From contig NW_024104421.1 in NCBI RefSeq assembly GCF_003945595.2, positions 4,526,001-4,590,000 of the forward strand: a stretch of 64,000 bases of DNA. The letters are read 5' to 3'. Under the pieces are notes generated by a model. That model ran no database searches and was not told where the DNA came from. It saw nothing but the letters and a program-made list of their open reading frames with translations. The position numbers and the translations under genes are program-made. Source of the DNA: Pipra filicauda (lineage: Eukaryota; Chordata; Aves; Passeriformes; Pipridae). This document shows, piece by piece, positions 1 through 14,089 of the stretch. How positions within the stretch are numbered: the first letter of the stretch is position 1; each line of letters begins with the position of its first letter.

Positions 1-634
1 AGAAAATAAAGCTAAGCAACCCATGTGCAGATCACCTGTGTTTCTGCAATTACTTCACAATTAGACAACTGCTGAAAGCAGCTGGAGGCAAATGCAATAC
101 ATTTTCTAGCAAAACACAAAATGAAACAGTCTGTTTCAGTGCAAGAAAATACATAAATGAGGTTGTAAAGAGAGCTGTTTGGCAAAGAGTAATCAAATAA
201 AATGAAATATGGTACATTAGGTTCAGTACTTCATGGCATTTCATTTTTGTCATTAGAACATTGCTATAGAAAATTCAATATATTCAGTAGCGTTACTATG
301 CTGTTCTGGAGGGTTGCAACAAACTTTTGCTATGTCTTTAAAAAGGAAAGTGTTGCACTATTGTTAAATCTACAGAATCAAAATTATTTAAAAACAGCAT
401 GTATTAAAAATGTGATTGTCAGAACCAAAGTTTGTGCATAAGCATATGAAGTGCTGACATCAGTTTCTGTACAACTACCAAAAAACCAGAAAGTAGGTGT
501 TATCTTATGATAATAAAAATATTAATTATATTGATGCATCAGTAGCAGGACTTGTGGTAAAGAAAACTATTCCATGTAACAAACTTATTTTAAACAATAT
601 AAAAATGTAAGTATTCTCTCGTGGTCGGTCATAC
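1..634 (-). other. TMTC1: TMTC1 intron after exon E (partial)
   Basis: This is AT-rich intronic DNA following the exon E donor. I looked for the first TPR exon, which should encode something like a SGVQTLPHNAKVHYN block, and did not see it, so it lies outside the window. No repeats or other genes were recognised here. Confidence 0.85.
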
Positions 635-799
635 CTGAAAAGGGATTCTCGTGACAGCCAGATTTCGTTCTGTTTCACCGTCTTCCAAGAGAAGAGCAGC
701 AGCAGTAAAGCAAAGAGGGTCAGAACAGTAATTCTCCATTTATTTAACCATGTAGACAGCTTTTTTAGACCGTGGACAAAAAGGATGCAGTACCCCATA
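635..799 (-). CDS. TMTC1: TMTC1 coding exon E (165 bp, last membrane helices before the TPR domain)
   Basis: The exon starts with T, completing Ser from exon D, then encodes 54 codons and ends with AG (first two bases of Arg). It begins MGYCILFVHGLKKLSTWLNK, contains the helix ITVLTLFALLLLLFSW (residues 23-38) and ends KTVKQNEIWLSRESLF. The stretch W-K-T-V-K-Q-N-E-I-W-L-S-R-E-S-L-F-R immediately precedes the TPR repeats in TMTC1; from established knowledge of the family the next exon should open the TPR domain, and it lies beyond the left edge. The acceptor is CCCAG preceded by a run of 15 T (A15 at 805-819 on the plus strand). The donor is CAG followed by GTATGA. Confidence 0.97.
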
Positions 800-831
800 C
801 TGGGAAAAAAAAAAAAAAATAGGAAAGGGAA
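800..831 (-). promoter_or_regulatory. Splice acceptor and polypyrimidine tract of exon E
   Basis: On the minus strand this reads a pyrimidine-rich stretch with 15 consecutive T, then CCCAG directly before the exon. What appears on the plus strand as a simple A15 run (805-819) is therefore the working polypyrimidine tract of a constitutive-looking exon. Confidence 0.85.
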
Positions 832-1221
832 AATGTACCAAAAGTTATATTTCAGGAGTCTGTTTTATACGCAAGAACATTCAGTATCGCGTTTATTATG
901 CAATTACAGGGGGTTTTGGACTAATGATATTTTCTGGGCTAATAAACTTCAATTCAACAGCAGATTTCCTCAAGTTACTACGCAATTTCCAAATTAATCT
1001 AAATGATAGACCCGGATGCCAGAAGTACAGTAGCGTACATAATACCACCCAGTGTAATGGCAGCTTACACCAGCCCGCGGAAGGCAGCTGCTTTTCTGAA
1101 CAGCAAGCTAAGAAAGCATCATGTAATAACAGTAATACTGAGCACTACTGGAGCAGTGTGGAAATGAAAAGCATTTTAACAGAGGGAAGTCTCTAAACAA
1201 TCCCAGTGGTGGCAGCTTTTA

Positions 1222-1265
1222 ATTCCAGTTTACAGATTGCGAAGCTGAGGCAGGGGAGCAAGTGT
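1222..1265 (-). mobile_element. Possible MIR core remnant
   Basis: CAGTTTACAGATTGCGAAGC followed by TGAGGCAGGGGAGCAAG resembles the reversed MIR core around TTTACAGATGAGGAAACTGAGGC. The match is about 35 bp long, so it could be chance. Confidence 0.3.
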
Positions 1266-4200
1266 TGTAGTCAACGCCGCAGCAGGAGCGGGTGACAGAG
1301 ACCACGTCAAAAGGCAGGAGTCCATCTGGGTCTTGCCCTTCTGCATGAGGGCCAGCCCATCCCTTCTAGTGCCCAGCCCAGAACAGCTGAGATGCCCTAG
1401 CAGAGCTTCCTTACTGCCCTTCCATGAACCAACACACGAGTCTTCTCCAGCCCCCGGCCCCCAGGCACTTCCATGGCTCTCCAGGAATAACTACAGCAGC
1501 ATTTTTACAAACCACATTGGGACTGAAGTCTTATTCCTGTATAACTTTAAATAAATTCCATAATTATTTACCTTAATTCAAGAGTTATGCTAATTCTTCC
1601 AGTGATGCCCCTCTGAGTTGGAAATCCAGTGCTTTCAGTTGCCATACTTAGTAAGCCACTAATTCTACTCGGCATTTTTTAAAAGGAATTTCAATTTCTG
1701 TTGCTCAATGAATTTCATTAGCTTATGTACAACTCTTCAAATTACTTAGCACCTGATTTAGTGTTAGAGTTAAAACCTATCTTAGTCCAGGGAGCTCCCC
1801 CTGATAAAAAAAGGAGCAGAAGGCTCTGGAATAACACTTGGGGATGATCTATATATAGGAACAAAAGAGCACCCCTCCCCAAACCAGCACACCTTGAACC
1901 CCAGCTGAATCCTACACTTGAATGAAGGTAGGCAGGAGGCAGAGATGATTACACCCACCCACACTCCAGTCAGAGATCCACAGTCTTTCCTGGCCTGTAC
2001 TTAAACATCTGAGCAATTTCCCTGTGAGACTGCTACGAGGTAAGAAGAACTAAGAACACAATTCCCCCATCAGAGGTGACCTTGCAAGGAAGCACACGAT
2101 ATGGTGAAAGTCAATGTGGAAATCGGAAAAACGTTCCATATTTGAGGAGCTGTGTGCCTGCTTCTTAGCATAGTTTTTCTGCCCTCTAGGAGAGCCAGGC
2201 ACATTGCTATTGTTTAGTCTTCCTAAGGATGGAGAGGGACAAGAATTCTTCCTTTCACTGAGGAAAAAAGTATGTACTGTGATACACCAGCATTGTCACT
2301 GGCACAGTACAGGTGCCTTATAGAACATAGAGAAGTATAGACATAGGGGGAAAATCCAGAGACAACATTAGATCTGGTGATCATTCAAAACTCCTTCATT
2401 GTTGTTTTTGAGTTCTCCCATTTTTCAGAAGTGGTTATCTATATATTTTCTTCACTTAAGTATGCTTGCACCTCACTGCAACACATTTCTGTGTCACTTG
2501 CACTGTTTTTTTCCATTAACTCTTCTACACATATATGTTTATTGCACCTACATTAACTGCAAGCATTTAGAGCTACAAACAGAGATGCTGGTGCCAAACA
2601 TTCCAGCCTTCATACCTATTGAACCCTACTTTAAAACCTCTGAAAAGCTGATCTCTGTAATAATCCTTCCCTTTCCAACAAAAAAAATGCCTCAAAAAGA
2701 CTGCAGACGGGTTTTCACTCTGTTATTTTGCCTTTCTGCAATTTTATCCTTCCCTTGGAATTAATTATCTGACATAAATATTATTTAATTGCTTTAGCAC
2801 AAGGCCGTTTTCAAAGTAATTTCCCTACACCTTCACATATTCAAGAACAGGCCCTTTGTACAGAATTGTGAACACACCCAGAAAACAAAAAATGCAAACG
2901 TCAATGTCTTGGTATTTATGTCAAATCCTGTCCCAGCTGTTGGGAATTTCTGCCTTAGCAGCAGTACTCAGTCTGCTTGTCTGAGGCACAGCCAGCATCA
3001 CGTTACACCTTACACAGCCACTGGGAAAGGTGCTGCTTCCAGAGGTTGTTCTCCAACATCTGCAGTGCATTGCCAGAACAGTTACAGAGAGATGGTGAGG
3101 AGAAGAGTTCAGCTCAGATGGCAGCTCCCATCCCAGCTGCCCTGGCAGTGACACAGTGCAGGTTTGTAGCAGTGCCCAGCTCCACATAGCACTTCCCATC
3201 AGGGCCTCCTAAAGCACTTTGTAAGGGAGGTCTGCTGCAATCTTTCTCTTAGGGAGCAGGAACCTGTAACATGGCAATAAAGTGATTTGCTCTGCTGAAA
3301 GGGAACTGGCAAACGCGGCAATGAAGCTGCAGTCCAGGACTCTTACCCATAACACGAGGAGTATGCCATGGAAACCAAGATATCTTGCTCAACAGAGCAC
3401 AGGACTCTCCAACAGATAAAACAGGTAAGTAACCCAAAAGCAGGCTGCACACTCAGCAAGGCAACAAGACTATAGGGTTCAGCAGTAAGTCCAAACATAC
3501 AGTCCAAACAGAGGAGAATGGGTTCCCAAATGGCTGCTGAGTGGGAATGTGTAGCTCATGAAGCACCAGCATTTCAAACCACAAAGCTGCCACTTGTAAG
3601 GTTAAAGGGCAAGGCTGAAGCATGATTTACAATTCAATAAGAGAGAGATAACTTTGATAACGTTAGGACTGAGTTAGGACTGAATTCTGCCACAATTAGA
3701 GTGTAACTATCCTACAGTCGATGTCCCTGCACTGTAAAGTGCACGGGATCCAAAAGAAAGGAAAAGAAGGGGAAGGATCAGACAGCATGAACTAGATGAA
3801 TATTTTCATTTTCAGAACCTGGTGAGTTTGGCTTAAAACTTCAGACCATTTCCTGTCACAGATCATCAAGGAAAGGGTGGGGAGGACACACCCATGCTAG
3901 GACCTTTCAGTGCAGATGTCAGGTGGAGCCTCATCTTTTTGCACGGCCTTTTTAATGACATGGTCAGTTCAAGCCCATCCCCTGGCCGAGGGCAGATGTT
4001 ACATTCCTGACTACAGGTCTTTTGCAGGCCAAGGACTTCCAGAAGCACAGAAAGCACTCACATGTCCTTTGCTGCCAGGAAAGAATGTGCATTTGTGATT
4101 CTACGCCACAAACAGTTTGCAAAACAATTCCCTGCAACATCCCCAAAGCCATAATCCTTAGTAATTTTTGCATCTCTTTTTACATTTCTACCTTAAGGCC

Positions 4201-7200
4201 AAATAGCTATGATGAAATCAGGGCAAATCCAGACTCCTCCAGATCTCATGGTCTGCTCTAAACAAAACAAATGTCTACACCAATGTATTATAGCCTCTGT
4301 CAAAAAATATCCCATAATTATATTACTATTGTTTCCTAGTTCCAAAACCACATAATCCCTCATACCTTAAAACACATGTGTTTCACACTAGACTCAGCAG
4401 TTCCAGTACAGAAATTAGGTTTAGTACAGAGATCATGTAGTTTTGAACCAGTGAAGCACCAAGCTTGCAAAGATAGAGCTGCTGCAGCAGCAACATTCCC
4501 TGACAATCACTGGAGAGCACCCTCCACCATCATGTTTCACCCCCCAGATGCAAGTTCATCCCACTTCCCTTGATCCCCACCTCATCAGGCTTCAGGTAAG
4601 CCCTTGGAAGCTGCTCTGAGTTTCAGCAAGTCAGCAGCAGCCCAAGCAAGCCGTGGTACCCTGGTGGAAAGGGCCACACAGGTGAGGCTGCAGTTAATTC
4701 AAGAAGGAAACTTGCCAGGTAATGTTTCCTATGTGGTTAATTCTGCCATGACCCTGCCATCACCCACAAACACAAAGAACATTTCAAATATGTCATCTTT
4801 TGTTTTCTCAGGGTGATAGGGAGTCAACTCCATATCAAACCTTACCACTGGCTCACCAGGAAAGCAGTTTTTACTTGCAGACATTTACAGCAAAAAAATG
4901 AAAATGTCTCAAAAGGACCTTTCATCAAAGACCTGTTTGCCACTTGAAAAACCTGTCCTTAAGTACTACATTCCAGATATCTTCGTAGCTACCTGCATAT
5001 GTATTGAGGCTGCAAGGTTGTGGGTTTGGGGTTTGTTTGGTTTTTTAGTTAACTCTAGCATTTCCTAGGGAGGGAACCATTTCTCCTGCAGGGCTTCTGT
5101 CTTGGCATTGTCATGCAAGCACTTTTCTGAAATACTTTGTAGCAAAACCAAAACAATGGGAAACAAGCAAAATCCCCAACCCACTTTTCTTCTTTTAAGT
5201 CCATTTTCCACTGGATTACTGTAAAACTGCTAAGCTTTTTTTTTGCCCTTTTTTTTTCTTCCATAGGATAAGCAACAACCTGCTACAGCAGGCTACAACA
5301 ACCTGTTCCCCGCTGGGAAAAGTCCATGCAAGCTTGGTCTGAGGGTCCTGCAACGCAGGACCTGAGGAACAGCCCAGCAGGTGAACATGATATTTTTTCT
5401 GTGAGCTCACAATGAGCACACTTATTAAGGGAGAACCTGTGGCTTCAGAAATTCAGTGATGCAGCAGGAAAGCTGCACAGATGGGCCAGCAGGCCAATGG
5501 TTTCATGCTTCCTCACGTTTCAATCTCCTGAGGTACTAAAGTGGTACCTTAGGCATGCCCTGAATTGCAGTGAGGGCAGGGATGCACGCAGCAGGGAAAC
5601 CCTCTGCGCCACTGCCATGTGTTTTTTGGCAGATTGCACACAGGGAGCTGTACAATGACAGATTTTTGTCTGTAATTTCTTTGGGTTAATATTGTTCCAC
5701 CTGCAAAGAAGCAAAGTGATAGGAGGCACAAGCAGATGGCAACGAGGTGGCACACAGACCCCATTTTCCGTGGGACTCTACATGTATCACCCAATTAAAA
5801 CTAGAGCCAAACCAGCAGATATTTAATATTTGCAAACACTTGGGTAATTAGATTACAAATTCAGCTTTTCCTTTGGCCATTATGGCTCCTTTCCCAAGGC
5901 AAGGCTGTTACTGACAATGCTTACACACAGTTCTGCTCTCACTCTGTGGATCACGTTTCTCTCAGATTTTAGTAAAAGTCAGGAACAGTTCTCACTGCAT
6001 TTGGCTCTTGGTGATGGCATCTAATTAAAGACATGTGTTGCTAGTGCTGTAGCCCAAGATTATCAGGATGTTCTGCTACAGCAATCTGCCTGCATCAGAA
6101 ACCATCTTACCCCCTCCATAAATTGCTTAGAGACATACTGCTGCACAAAGCTCCTGAAAAACCATGTTCTAGTCAGGCATTCTATTGTATTTTCCAAGTT
6201 GTGACTTTGCACAGCGCAGGTTTCCACTCCATAGAGGACTGCATGGGCAGAACAGGCTGAGAGCTGCAGTTCTGAGGGAACAGGCCTGTAAACCAGCAGT
6301 GCAGCTCCAGCCTTTTCTAACTCAGCCAGATAGAGCTGTAACCTCAGGAGTCGAAACAGGTGGGAGAAACTATGCAGAAAAGATGCCTTCCTTACACTTC
6401 TTAATGGTAATTTTGTGAATATCAAAACTTGTGAAGTAGTTGTTTGTGGGTTATTTAAAACTGATTTAATCTCAACTACACACATGTAAACTCAGAGTAA
6501 ATCCACTGATCTCATCATACTGCAGATTTCAGAGCTCAGCCCAGAGAAGAATCCAGGTGCATAGATGCATACCTATCGGTTTGGAAAAGAGTTGCCTCTA
6601 AGCAGCCTGTCAAACCACGGAAGAAACACTGCCCTGTTCAGGGGCTGCTAATGCAACAAAAGGGATTATCTCAAAATTATACTGAGACCAGAAAATGCAC
6701 TTGGCTTTGACATTTCACCCCGGAGGCTCTTTTTGGGCTGCAAAACTCCTTCCTGATTTCCAGCACTTATTTAAGATGACTCCCTTTCCCTCCATAAAAA
6801 CCAACCCTCACTTTGAAGCTGCTCTGAAGCAAGTTTAACCCTTGTGTTCATGACTAAATACATACCCTGCTGCTGCCCTTCAGAGAACGAGCGCAGCCTG
6901 TCTGCTGCCAGGTCCAAATGCTGAACACAAACATTTTATTCTCTCAGTTTTATAGTTCCCCACAAGCTTCTGAGCCCCAGTCCCACACATATATTACCTG
7001 GCACAACACTCTTTATGTGCTCCTAGTCCCAGCCATTCCAGCTCTGCAGCCTGAGCAGAGGAAACACACTGAGAGGAAGAGCCAAAGTCAGCTGAAATGC
7101 AGCTTGCAGGCAGGGCTGTTGCTGCAGGGGAAAAGGCAGTTCATCCCTGTTAAACTCATCGGCTCTGCTCACACTTCTCTAATGGAGAGTAATTGATTGC

Positions 7201-7510
7201 AAAAAGCACACTTGGCATGCCCTGTGGGCTGTTCCTGCCTCACCAGAGCAGTCAGATGTGGAAAGGAGCACTGGCAAAAATAAGCATGGCCAGGGTGGCT
7301 CTTTCTGCCCCAAAATGCACTCTCAGGCACGCAGCTCCAGTGATCAGCTGTGCTGGCAGAGTAGCAAAGATGCTGTTTTATGAAAAATGTCAAGTTTTTC
7401 AAAGCTGGAGCTGTTTGGGCCAGGATAAAATCTGCACTTTAAAAAAAAAAAGTTTCCATCTAGAAAAAGAGTGTATTTGTATGTGCATGCTAGCTTGCAC
7501 TTGAGTCATA

Positions 7511-7572
7511 AAATCATAGAATCATTAAAGTTGGAAAATACCTCCAAGGTCATAAAGTCCAACCTTTCAACA
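7511..7572 (-). mobile_element. CR1 LINE 3' end fragment
   Basis: The plus strand reads AATCATAGAATCATTAAAG, then TTGGAAAATACCTCCAAGG and a CATAAAGTCCAACC ending, which is the reverse complement of the CR1 tail. Only about 60 bp is preserved; the sequence beyond it no longer follows CR1. Confidence 0.8.
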
Positions 7573-10044
7573 AACAAAAACATTTCCTGAGTCACACACA
7601 AAAGCCAGAAACTCAGAAGCTGGTGCACTCCCTGCAAATTGGATCACCTGGGTTCAAAACACTGTGCCAGGTGAGGCCCAGAGCTGGGGGTGCAGTGGGT
7701 GCACATGCAGAGTTTTGAGCTTGGGGTCCACAAAATTCCCCAGCCATGAAAGCCGGTGTGCTGATCTGAAATAACCACACTCCACAGCTGCAAATGTTTT
7801 CCAGAATTTTTAAAAAGTTTACTTTGCACTGCCAAACTTACTGCTGGATCAAGACTTTCCCTCACAGGTGGTACAAGGCTAGTCTAAGTTACAAGCTGGC
7901 TAACTGGACAAGAGTGCAATCATGGGCCTAGAACTGGTCTACGTTAAACTGCCACCGTGGAGTGGTCCAGCACGGTGTAGATCAGCACCAACAGTCCTGA
8001 AGAAATGCTGATGTGTGGCAGATGAACCCTGATGTCCCAACTCTCAGATGAGTGTTGTGTGTCCCCAAAGAGGCAATTCTGGGCCACTCTACCCAACTGT
8101 CCATTTCTGTTGTTCATCTCCTTTTGACTGTAAACTCCATCCTGGCCTGGAGAAATCTTTTGGTTTCCAACCTTTTTATCTAAAGTTTCATTATAGTCAG
8201 CAAACCTTGGCAAAAAGTTTTGGATTAACTGAAATGTCATATTTTTCATGGGAAAATGTTGCACCAAAACTTTCTCAATCAGATAGTACTACCAGTGAAA
8301 AACCTGTTTTAACAGTCATGTTTTAGACTAAATGTCCAAAGGCAAAGAGGATGCAGGATGTGTCTCTGTCACATGCAGACAATTAGCAGCATTCACTGGT
8401 ACTGAGTTTTGGGGACAACGGGGAAAAGCGTTGTTTAAATTGCCTATCTCTTGGTAATGATGACCTGGAATTGATAAAGTTTTTCTTGGTTACTAGAGGT
8501 TTTAAAAAACTTAAGGAACACCACCAAGGTATAATATTTAACATACAAAAAAAAATCCCATTGGAAAAAAAACAGCTTTACAGCTCAGAAATATCAGTGT
8601 GACACCAAGGAACTGGCAGTGTACTTAACTTACTACTGAGTCTGCTGAATAGAATGTCAAATTTTCACTGCAATTAAGCAGGCTTTTCCTGGAATAGGCT
8701 GCAGGTTGTAATACAAAGACAGAGAGAACCACAAGCACTGGCAGAATACAGCTAATTTGGAAGGGTACCTTATGAGTTAGTGTTAAGACTTTGTCATTGG
8801 CTCTAAATTAAAAGCTATGCAGGCCTGTATTAAAGACACTTAGACATGATCAGCTAAGTCATCAAAATGATTTGCCTCCAGAAGCAATGTGGTCCTCTAG
8901 GCAGAACGTGATGTAATTAGAGGAAATACAGGAACTCTTCCTTATTAGAGAGAAAATATGCACTAGAAATTAATGATTCTGCTAACCCTTGAATGGCTAT
9001 TCCAGCATTTGGACACATTTCCCTTCCTTTCCTTCCAAAAAGTCACGTGATAAACAAGCCCCCGTCATCAGAGTCTTTGAGTCCAAGATTTCACTTCCAA
9101 CAGATTTCTATCTGAAATATTTACAGGTAATACAGAAACCTTTGAGGTTTTTCATTACTATATGAATTATGGAAAGAAAACATTTTATCAATGAAAAATC
9201 CTACACAATGCCATGGGAATTCCACAGAAATTTCCCTAAATCTTATACGCTTTAATGGGGAAGGGTCTGTATGATACAGTTTTAATTTAAATTCTGTAAT
9301 AACTTCTGGAATTCTGTAGTAGGGACATAATTTTTCATTCAATTCCATCGCAAATCTCTAAAAACTCCATGTAAGAGTATTTTCTATTTAATTTCACAAG
9401 GCATCTTCTTAAGGCCCTTGTAAATAAGAACTCTTCTTTTAATCAACATGACCAAGTAGAATACTTCTACAAGATGACATTAACTTAATTTATTATTTTT
9501 AAAATCAATATCTTTAGCTATTTGTATAATTTTCAATAGCAGAATAAATGAATTTGAAGGTTTTCCTTTAACTTAATCTATCACAGCAAACCCAGAAATC
9601 TTTCCAGTATAGCCACTAATGTCCATAACTCCACACAAATTTAGCCTTCCCCTGAATCGATTGTACCTGTCCGAAAGGCAACACATTTCTCAAAAGCATG
9701 TTTTAAATTTAGTTAAAATAACGCAATATCACAGTCTAGACCAAATGTGCCATGAGCTAATCTTTTTCTGCTTTGCAGAATAAGTTCAGTTTTTATTCCT
9801 ACAACTTTACTGCCTTTTGCCAAAATATATGGCACTAGCATCTCAGCATTTCTTGCCTGCATTAACAGGGAACGGCTGCTTTGATTTCTCCTTGAAGTGT
9901 TCAATAGGGATCGGGTAAGCCTTCCAAAACTAAAAGCAAAGTTTGGATATGCATCTGCAAGGTAGCTGCTCATAGCATTTAGCCTTCCTATAAGGAGTTA
10001 TTTCTCATTAATTAATGAGAACTCTCTTTGCCCCCTTCTGAAAG

Positions 10045-10100
10045 GCAGAGTGGAGTTATTATCTCTGTTTCATAGATGGGGAAGCAGAACCAGAATCACT
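10045..10100 (-). mobile_element. Possible MIR relic
   Basis: GTTATTATCTCTGTTTCATA followed by GATGGGGAAGCAGAACCAGA resembles the reversed MIR core (TTATTATCCCCATTTTACAGATGGGGAAACTGAG). Only the core is visible. Confidence 0.4.
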
Positions 10101-13097
10101 TCTCTCAGCTCAAGTCCTGACCACCTCACCTCCAGCCACGAGCCATTTTCCAGACTGCTGCTCAAATTGATACCCTGGGGCAGGGACAGGCACCCCCTCA
10201 CAGTAAAGAGGGACTCAGCTGGGCCTGGGGTCTGATTGCCATCACATAATTCCCGCCCTTTCACTCCCAATGCCCTCAGGTCCATAGCTGAATTACAGGG
10301 AATATAATCCAATCCACTGCTTTTGAACTTCAGCTGCTCCATGGCCCTTGCAAGAACAGCAGCAACAGAGTACATAGATGAAATCATGTTTGTTTTAAGT
10401 AAATGGAACAGGTGTAGCTTACATTCCATATACAAATCCCAAATGAATCGTGGACTTAACTTGAAAACTGGTAAAAAGCTTAATTATGTTGCTGAATTGA
10501 GATCAGGGAGAAGATAAACAGGCTCCATGGAGCCAATGGGACTTTCATTGCTGACTTTGCTGGGGTCAGTGTTTGACTCCAATTGAAAAGAGAAGCTTCT
10601 TCTGTAAATCAGATGATCCCTTACAGGATCTGATCTAATACTGAAGGAATTCTGAAAGGTAAGCAGAAATTCAGCTCCTGGTGAACTTGTAGCTTCAAAT
10701 AACAGTAAAGATTGGCAAAGAGAAAGCCACTCAGAAAGAGCAGCAAAGGAAACTGAAAATACATCACCACTCCATTGCACAGTTGGTCTTTAAGAAAAGG
10801 ACAATAATGTAGAGAACATAACATGCTCCCAACAGAAAGAAGCAGCAGTAAATCCCATCCTCAACTGTCTGCCTTGTAAGCAATGGGGACTTCTGCTCAG
10901 GAATTACAGGGTTCATAAAAGTTACAGACAATTCCATTACCTACCACATTATTTTTCTAATCTCCAATCACAAAAGTTAATAATGTATAGAATTACACTA
11001 ACTGGTAAAAATGCATTAGCACAAAGAATTGAAAACATGCTCCATGCAAAGGCAAAAATTCATATGGTCTCTACTTTGCTATGGCGTGGGGAAAGCTTTA
11101 ACATGATGTGTTAAGTTACTGAAAAATACAAGTGTGCTTTTTTCCTGAATACTGGCTTTCTTGCAGATTTTGAGATAGATGGTGAAGCAAATGCTTCACT
11201 CCTGTATACAGCAGTGATCTCATCTTCTAGTATCGACAATTAAGGTTGCAACATCAACTCTTGATATAGAGAGGAGCTGGTAAAAAAAATGACAGCAACC
11301 CATAATTGCCTGTGCTAGGAAAGAGTAACTGTGCACTCTGCAACCCACTCACTGCATTACCCACCACAAACGAGTTGCCATAACAATGCTGCAGGTACCA
11401 CTGGATTGCCTATTGCTGTCAGCAAATTGGAAATAACCCATGTAGCAATGTTTTGGTTGATTTGTTGGTTCACATGAGGTTGGGAAAACAGTATATGCTG
11501 TCCAGTTATGATACAGCAGCTCAGCCAGGAGCCACTGCTATCAGGCTAGCAGTGGAAGATGAAGAAAACACAGAAATTGCTGTGGTAGGTAAGGTGTGAT
11601 CCCACAAGATGAGAGCAGGCTCAGCTCTGTTGGTCCATCAGGAGGGATGCAGCTCCTAGACAGTCCAAGAGTTTGCATTGCCTCTCCTTGTTTCTGCATG
11701 GTGAAGGGCTACACAGAGGAAGAGCTGGTGCTCCTGTGTAAGTACAGACAAATTGCTCACAACTCAAAATAACTGGATGCACAGTTGTTCTGGATTTTCA
11801 AACAATTAGGCTGCCTGTGGTGTTCTGAGCAGAGTTAACATGGACACTTTGAAGAGGGGAAAACCTCTGGTTTAAGACTTTCACTGATCTAGCTATTTAT
11901 TGTGATGCTTCTTTGAAAAATTGTAGAGAGTTGTATCCTGTCCACCACTCCCAAGGCAAGTATTTCACACCCCTTGCCCTCCTGAAAACAAGCCTTCCCC
12001 TCTTATGGGCAATAAAACAACAACAAAAAAATTTTAAAGTTAAAAGACAACAAGTTGTTTTCCAATTAAATTTTTCAGGCTAAAGCAATACTATTATTAA
12101 AAATTCCTGATTTAAACAAGTAAGTGCTTGTAACCCTGAAATGAAAAATAAATACAAGAAATATTTTCTCCAAATATTTCTGTTTAGCTAAACCCAATTA
12201 AAGAAAACATTGAACCATTTTGGTATAGCTTATATGTCTCTCCCCCGAGGCAGGGCAGCATACAGAAGAGGAATTGTTCCAAATACCCATCAATCCCCAG
12301 AAGACAAGACCCAGCCATATAATTACACATCAAGTAAAAGGCTTATTTCTTGCTTCTTTCTATTTACAACATCTTTTACATAAATTCTTGGGTCCTTACT
12401 TAACTTTTATTGAAAAGAAAATGATTGACATTTTCCCCAGGTAACGACTGAGCAACACTGAACTAGGATTTAAGGCTGTGACACACACAGACAACTGTCA
12501 CATCCATAATACCCGTGTCACATCCATAAATATTAATAAAAGGCTATTACTCGAAACAGAGATAGAAAAGCATCTTCCAGCATAAGCCCAAAAACATAAA
12601 TCACGGAGTCCTCTCCATCTGACTGAGGACTTTTGTGTAAATAAAGCTGAATGACAACCTCTGATTTGCTGTGTTTTAGAGAAGGAATGGTGAAGGATAG
12701 GAAAACCCCTTTTCAAGATGTAATATGAGAAAATTGCTAAAGGCTGTTCTAAATAAAGAACACAAGCACTTCCCAAAGCCAGCGTTACTAAACTCCATGT
12801 TCCCAAGGGGAAAAAACAAAACAAAACAAAATCACATTATTTTTGTGCTGCCATAGTCATGAATGTTTGCAGAAGTCCCCCCCATCACTCATGCCATTTT
12901 GCATCTGGAGGATGCTCAGCTCTCTCCAGATCCTTTGGCTGGAAACTGCCCACCTCTCCCATCCACTGCCAGGGTTTGCCTTCCCTTTTCATGCCAGGTA
13001 CCTGCCAGCCTGAGCTAAGAGCAAAAACCAAATATTGCAAAGCAGGACAGGACTGATCCGAGCAAAGTATGAGATTCAGGGACTCTGACACAGATTT

Positions 13098-13243
13098 ACT
13101 CCAGAGTAATCATTTAATCCTCCTGCCTCAGTTTTCCTAACTGTAAAAAAGAAAAAAAAAGTAGCAACTATCAATTACCTACTTTGTAGGTCATATATTT
13201 GCAAAGCCCTCAGGGAAATGAAAAGCATTATACAAACTATATG
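13098..13243 (+). mobile_element. Ancient MIR-type SINE relic
   Basis: CATTTAATCCTCCTGCCTCA then GTTTTCCTAACTGTAAAA, ATTACCTACTTTGTAGG and a downstream TTTGCAAAGCCCTCAGGG and ATGAAAAGCATTATACAAAC follow the MIR core and 3' region in order (CCTCAGTTTCCTCATCTGTAA, TACCTACCTCATAGG, GTAAAGCGCTT and so on). An A-rich insertion lies in the middle. The divergence is high, as expected for an element that predates the amniote radiation. Confidence 0.7.
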
Positions 13244-14089
13244 CACACATGTTAACGCTGATTAATTTTCTCTGTGCAAACATACCCTTTTTTCTTCTTC
13301 ATTGCCCCTCCTCTCATTATATCAGCAGTCTCATCTGGAGGAGGACAAGGAACTGCTGACAGCTGAAGTATTTCCCCGCAGTTGTTCTTTTGAGATTCAG
13401 AAAAGCAACCACTCAACACAGCCCTGTGCTCAGCTGACTGTTTCCTTAATAGCCTTGCGCTTTCATGTGTTTCCTCATTTTCTGTTACATGAATTTAAAG
13501 CAATCTGATTTCCAAGTTAATTTGAAATGATGCAAGATCCATTAGTTGAGGGTATCATCTGCAAAATAACTCTGAGGGACAACTTTCACTCACTATACTT
13601 TCAAGTACACTCCCAGCAAACAAAGGAAGGGCTAGTGATGTGAATAAAGTCAGCAGGATTTGACCTAAAAAGCATGTCAGTATATAGAGGCACAGGAATG
13701 CAGCCTAACTGCATAAGAAGTTTGTAATAAATGTAATAGCTCCTACACAGCCTGAGTTTTACACCAGTGAGCAGCCCTTTTGTGGTAGTGCTTACACAAA
13801 TGACAATCAGAATATATACAGTTTTGCAAAAGACCATCTATAAGCATTTTTCTTAGGACGTTTGGATCCACAATTTCTGAGGAATACAATTTAAACATTT
13901 TGTGGAATAAACCTTTTGTTTCAGTTGTCACAAATCCAGAGTGAAATGGGGTACTTGTGCTGGTCAACAGCTCCACAGTGGCAGTTCCCATTAGATATAA
14001 CTCATGTTGGCCCTCTGCATCCAAGGGTAGAAGTTGGCTTTCTGACTTGCAGCGTCCATTTATGATCATGGATGGAACAAACTGCAGTG

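Noticed and set aside
6063..6485. 140-codon minus-strand open frame in the D-E intron
   Set aside because: It has no recognisable domain and no splice sites that would join it to TMTC1 in phase; exons D and E already join directly.
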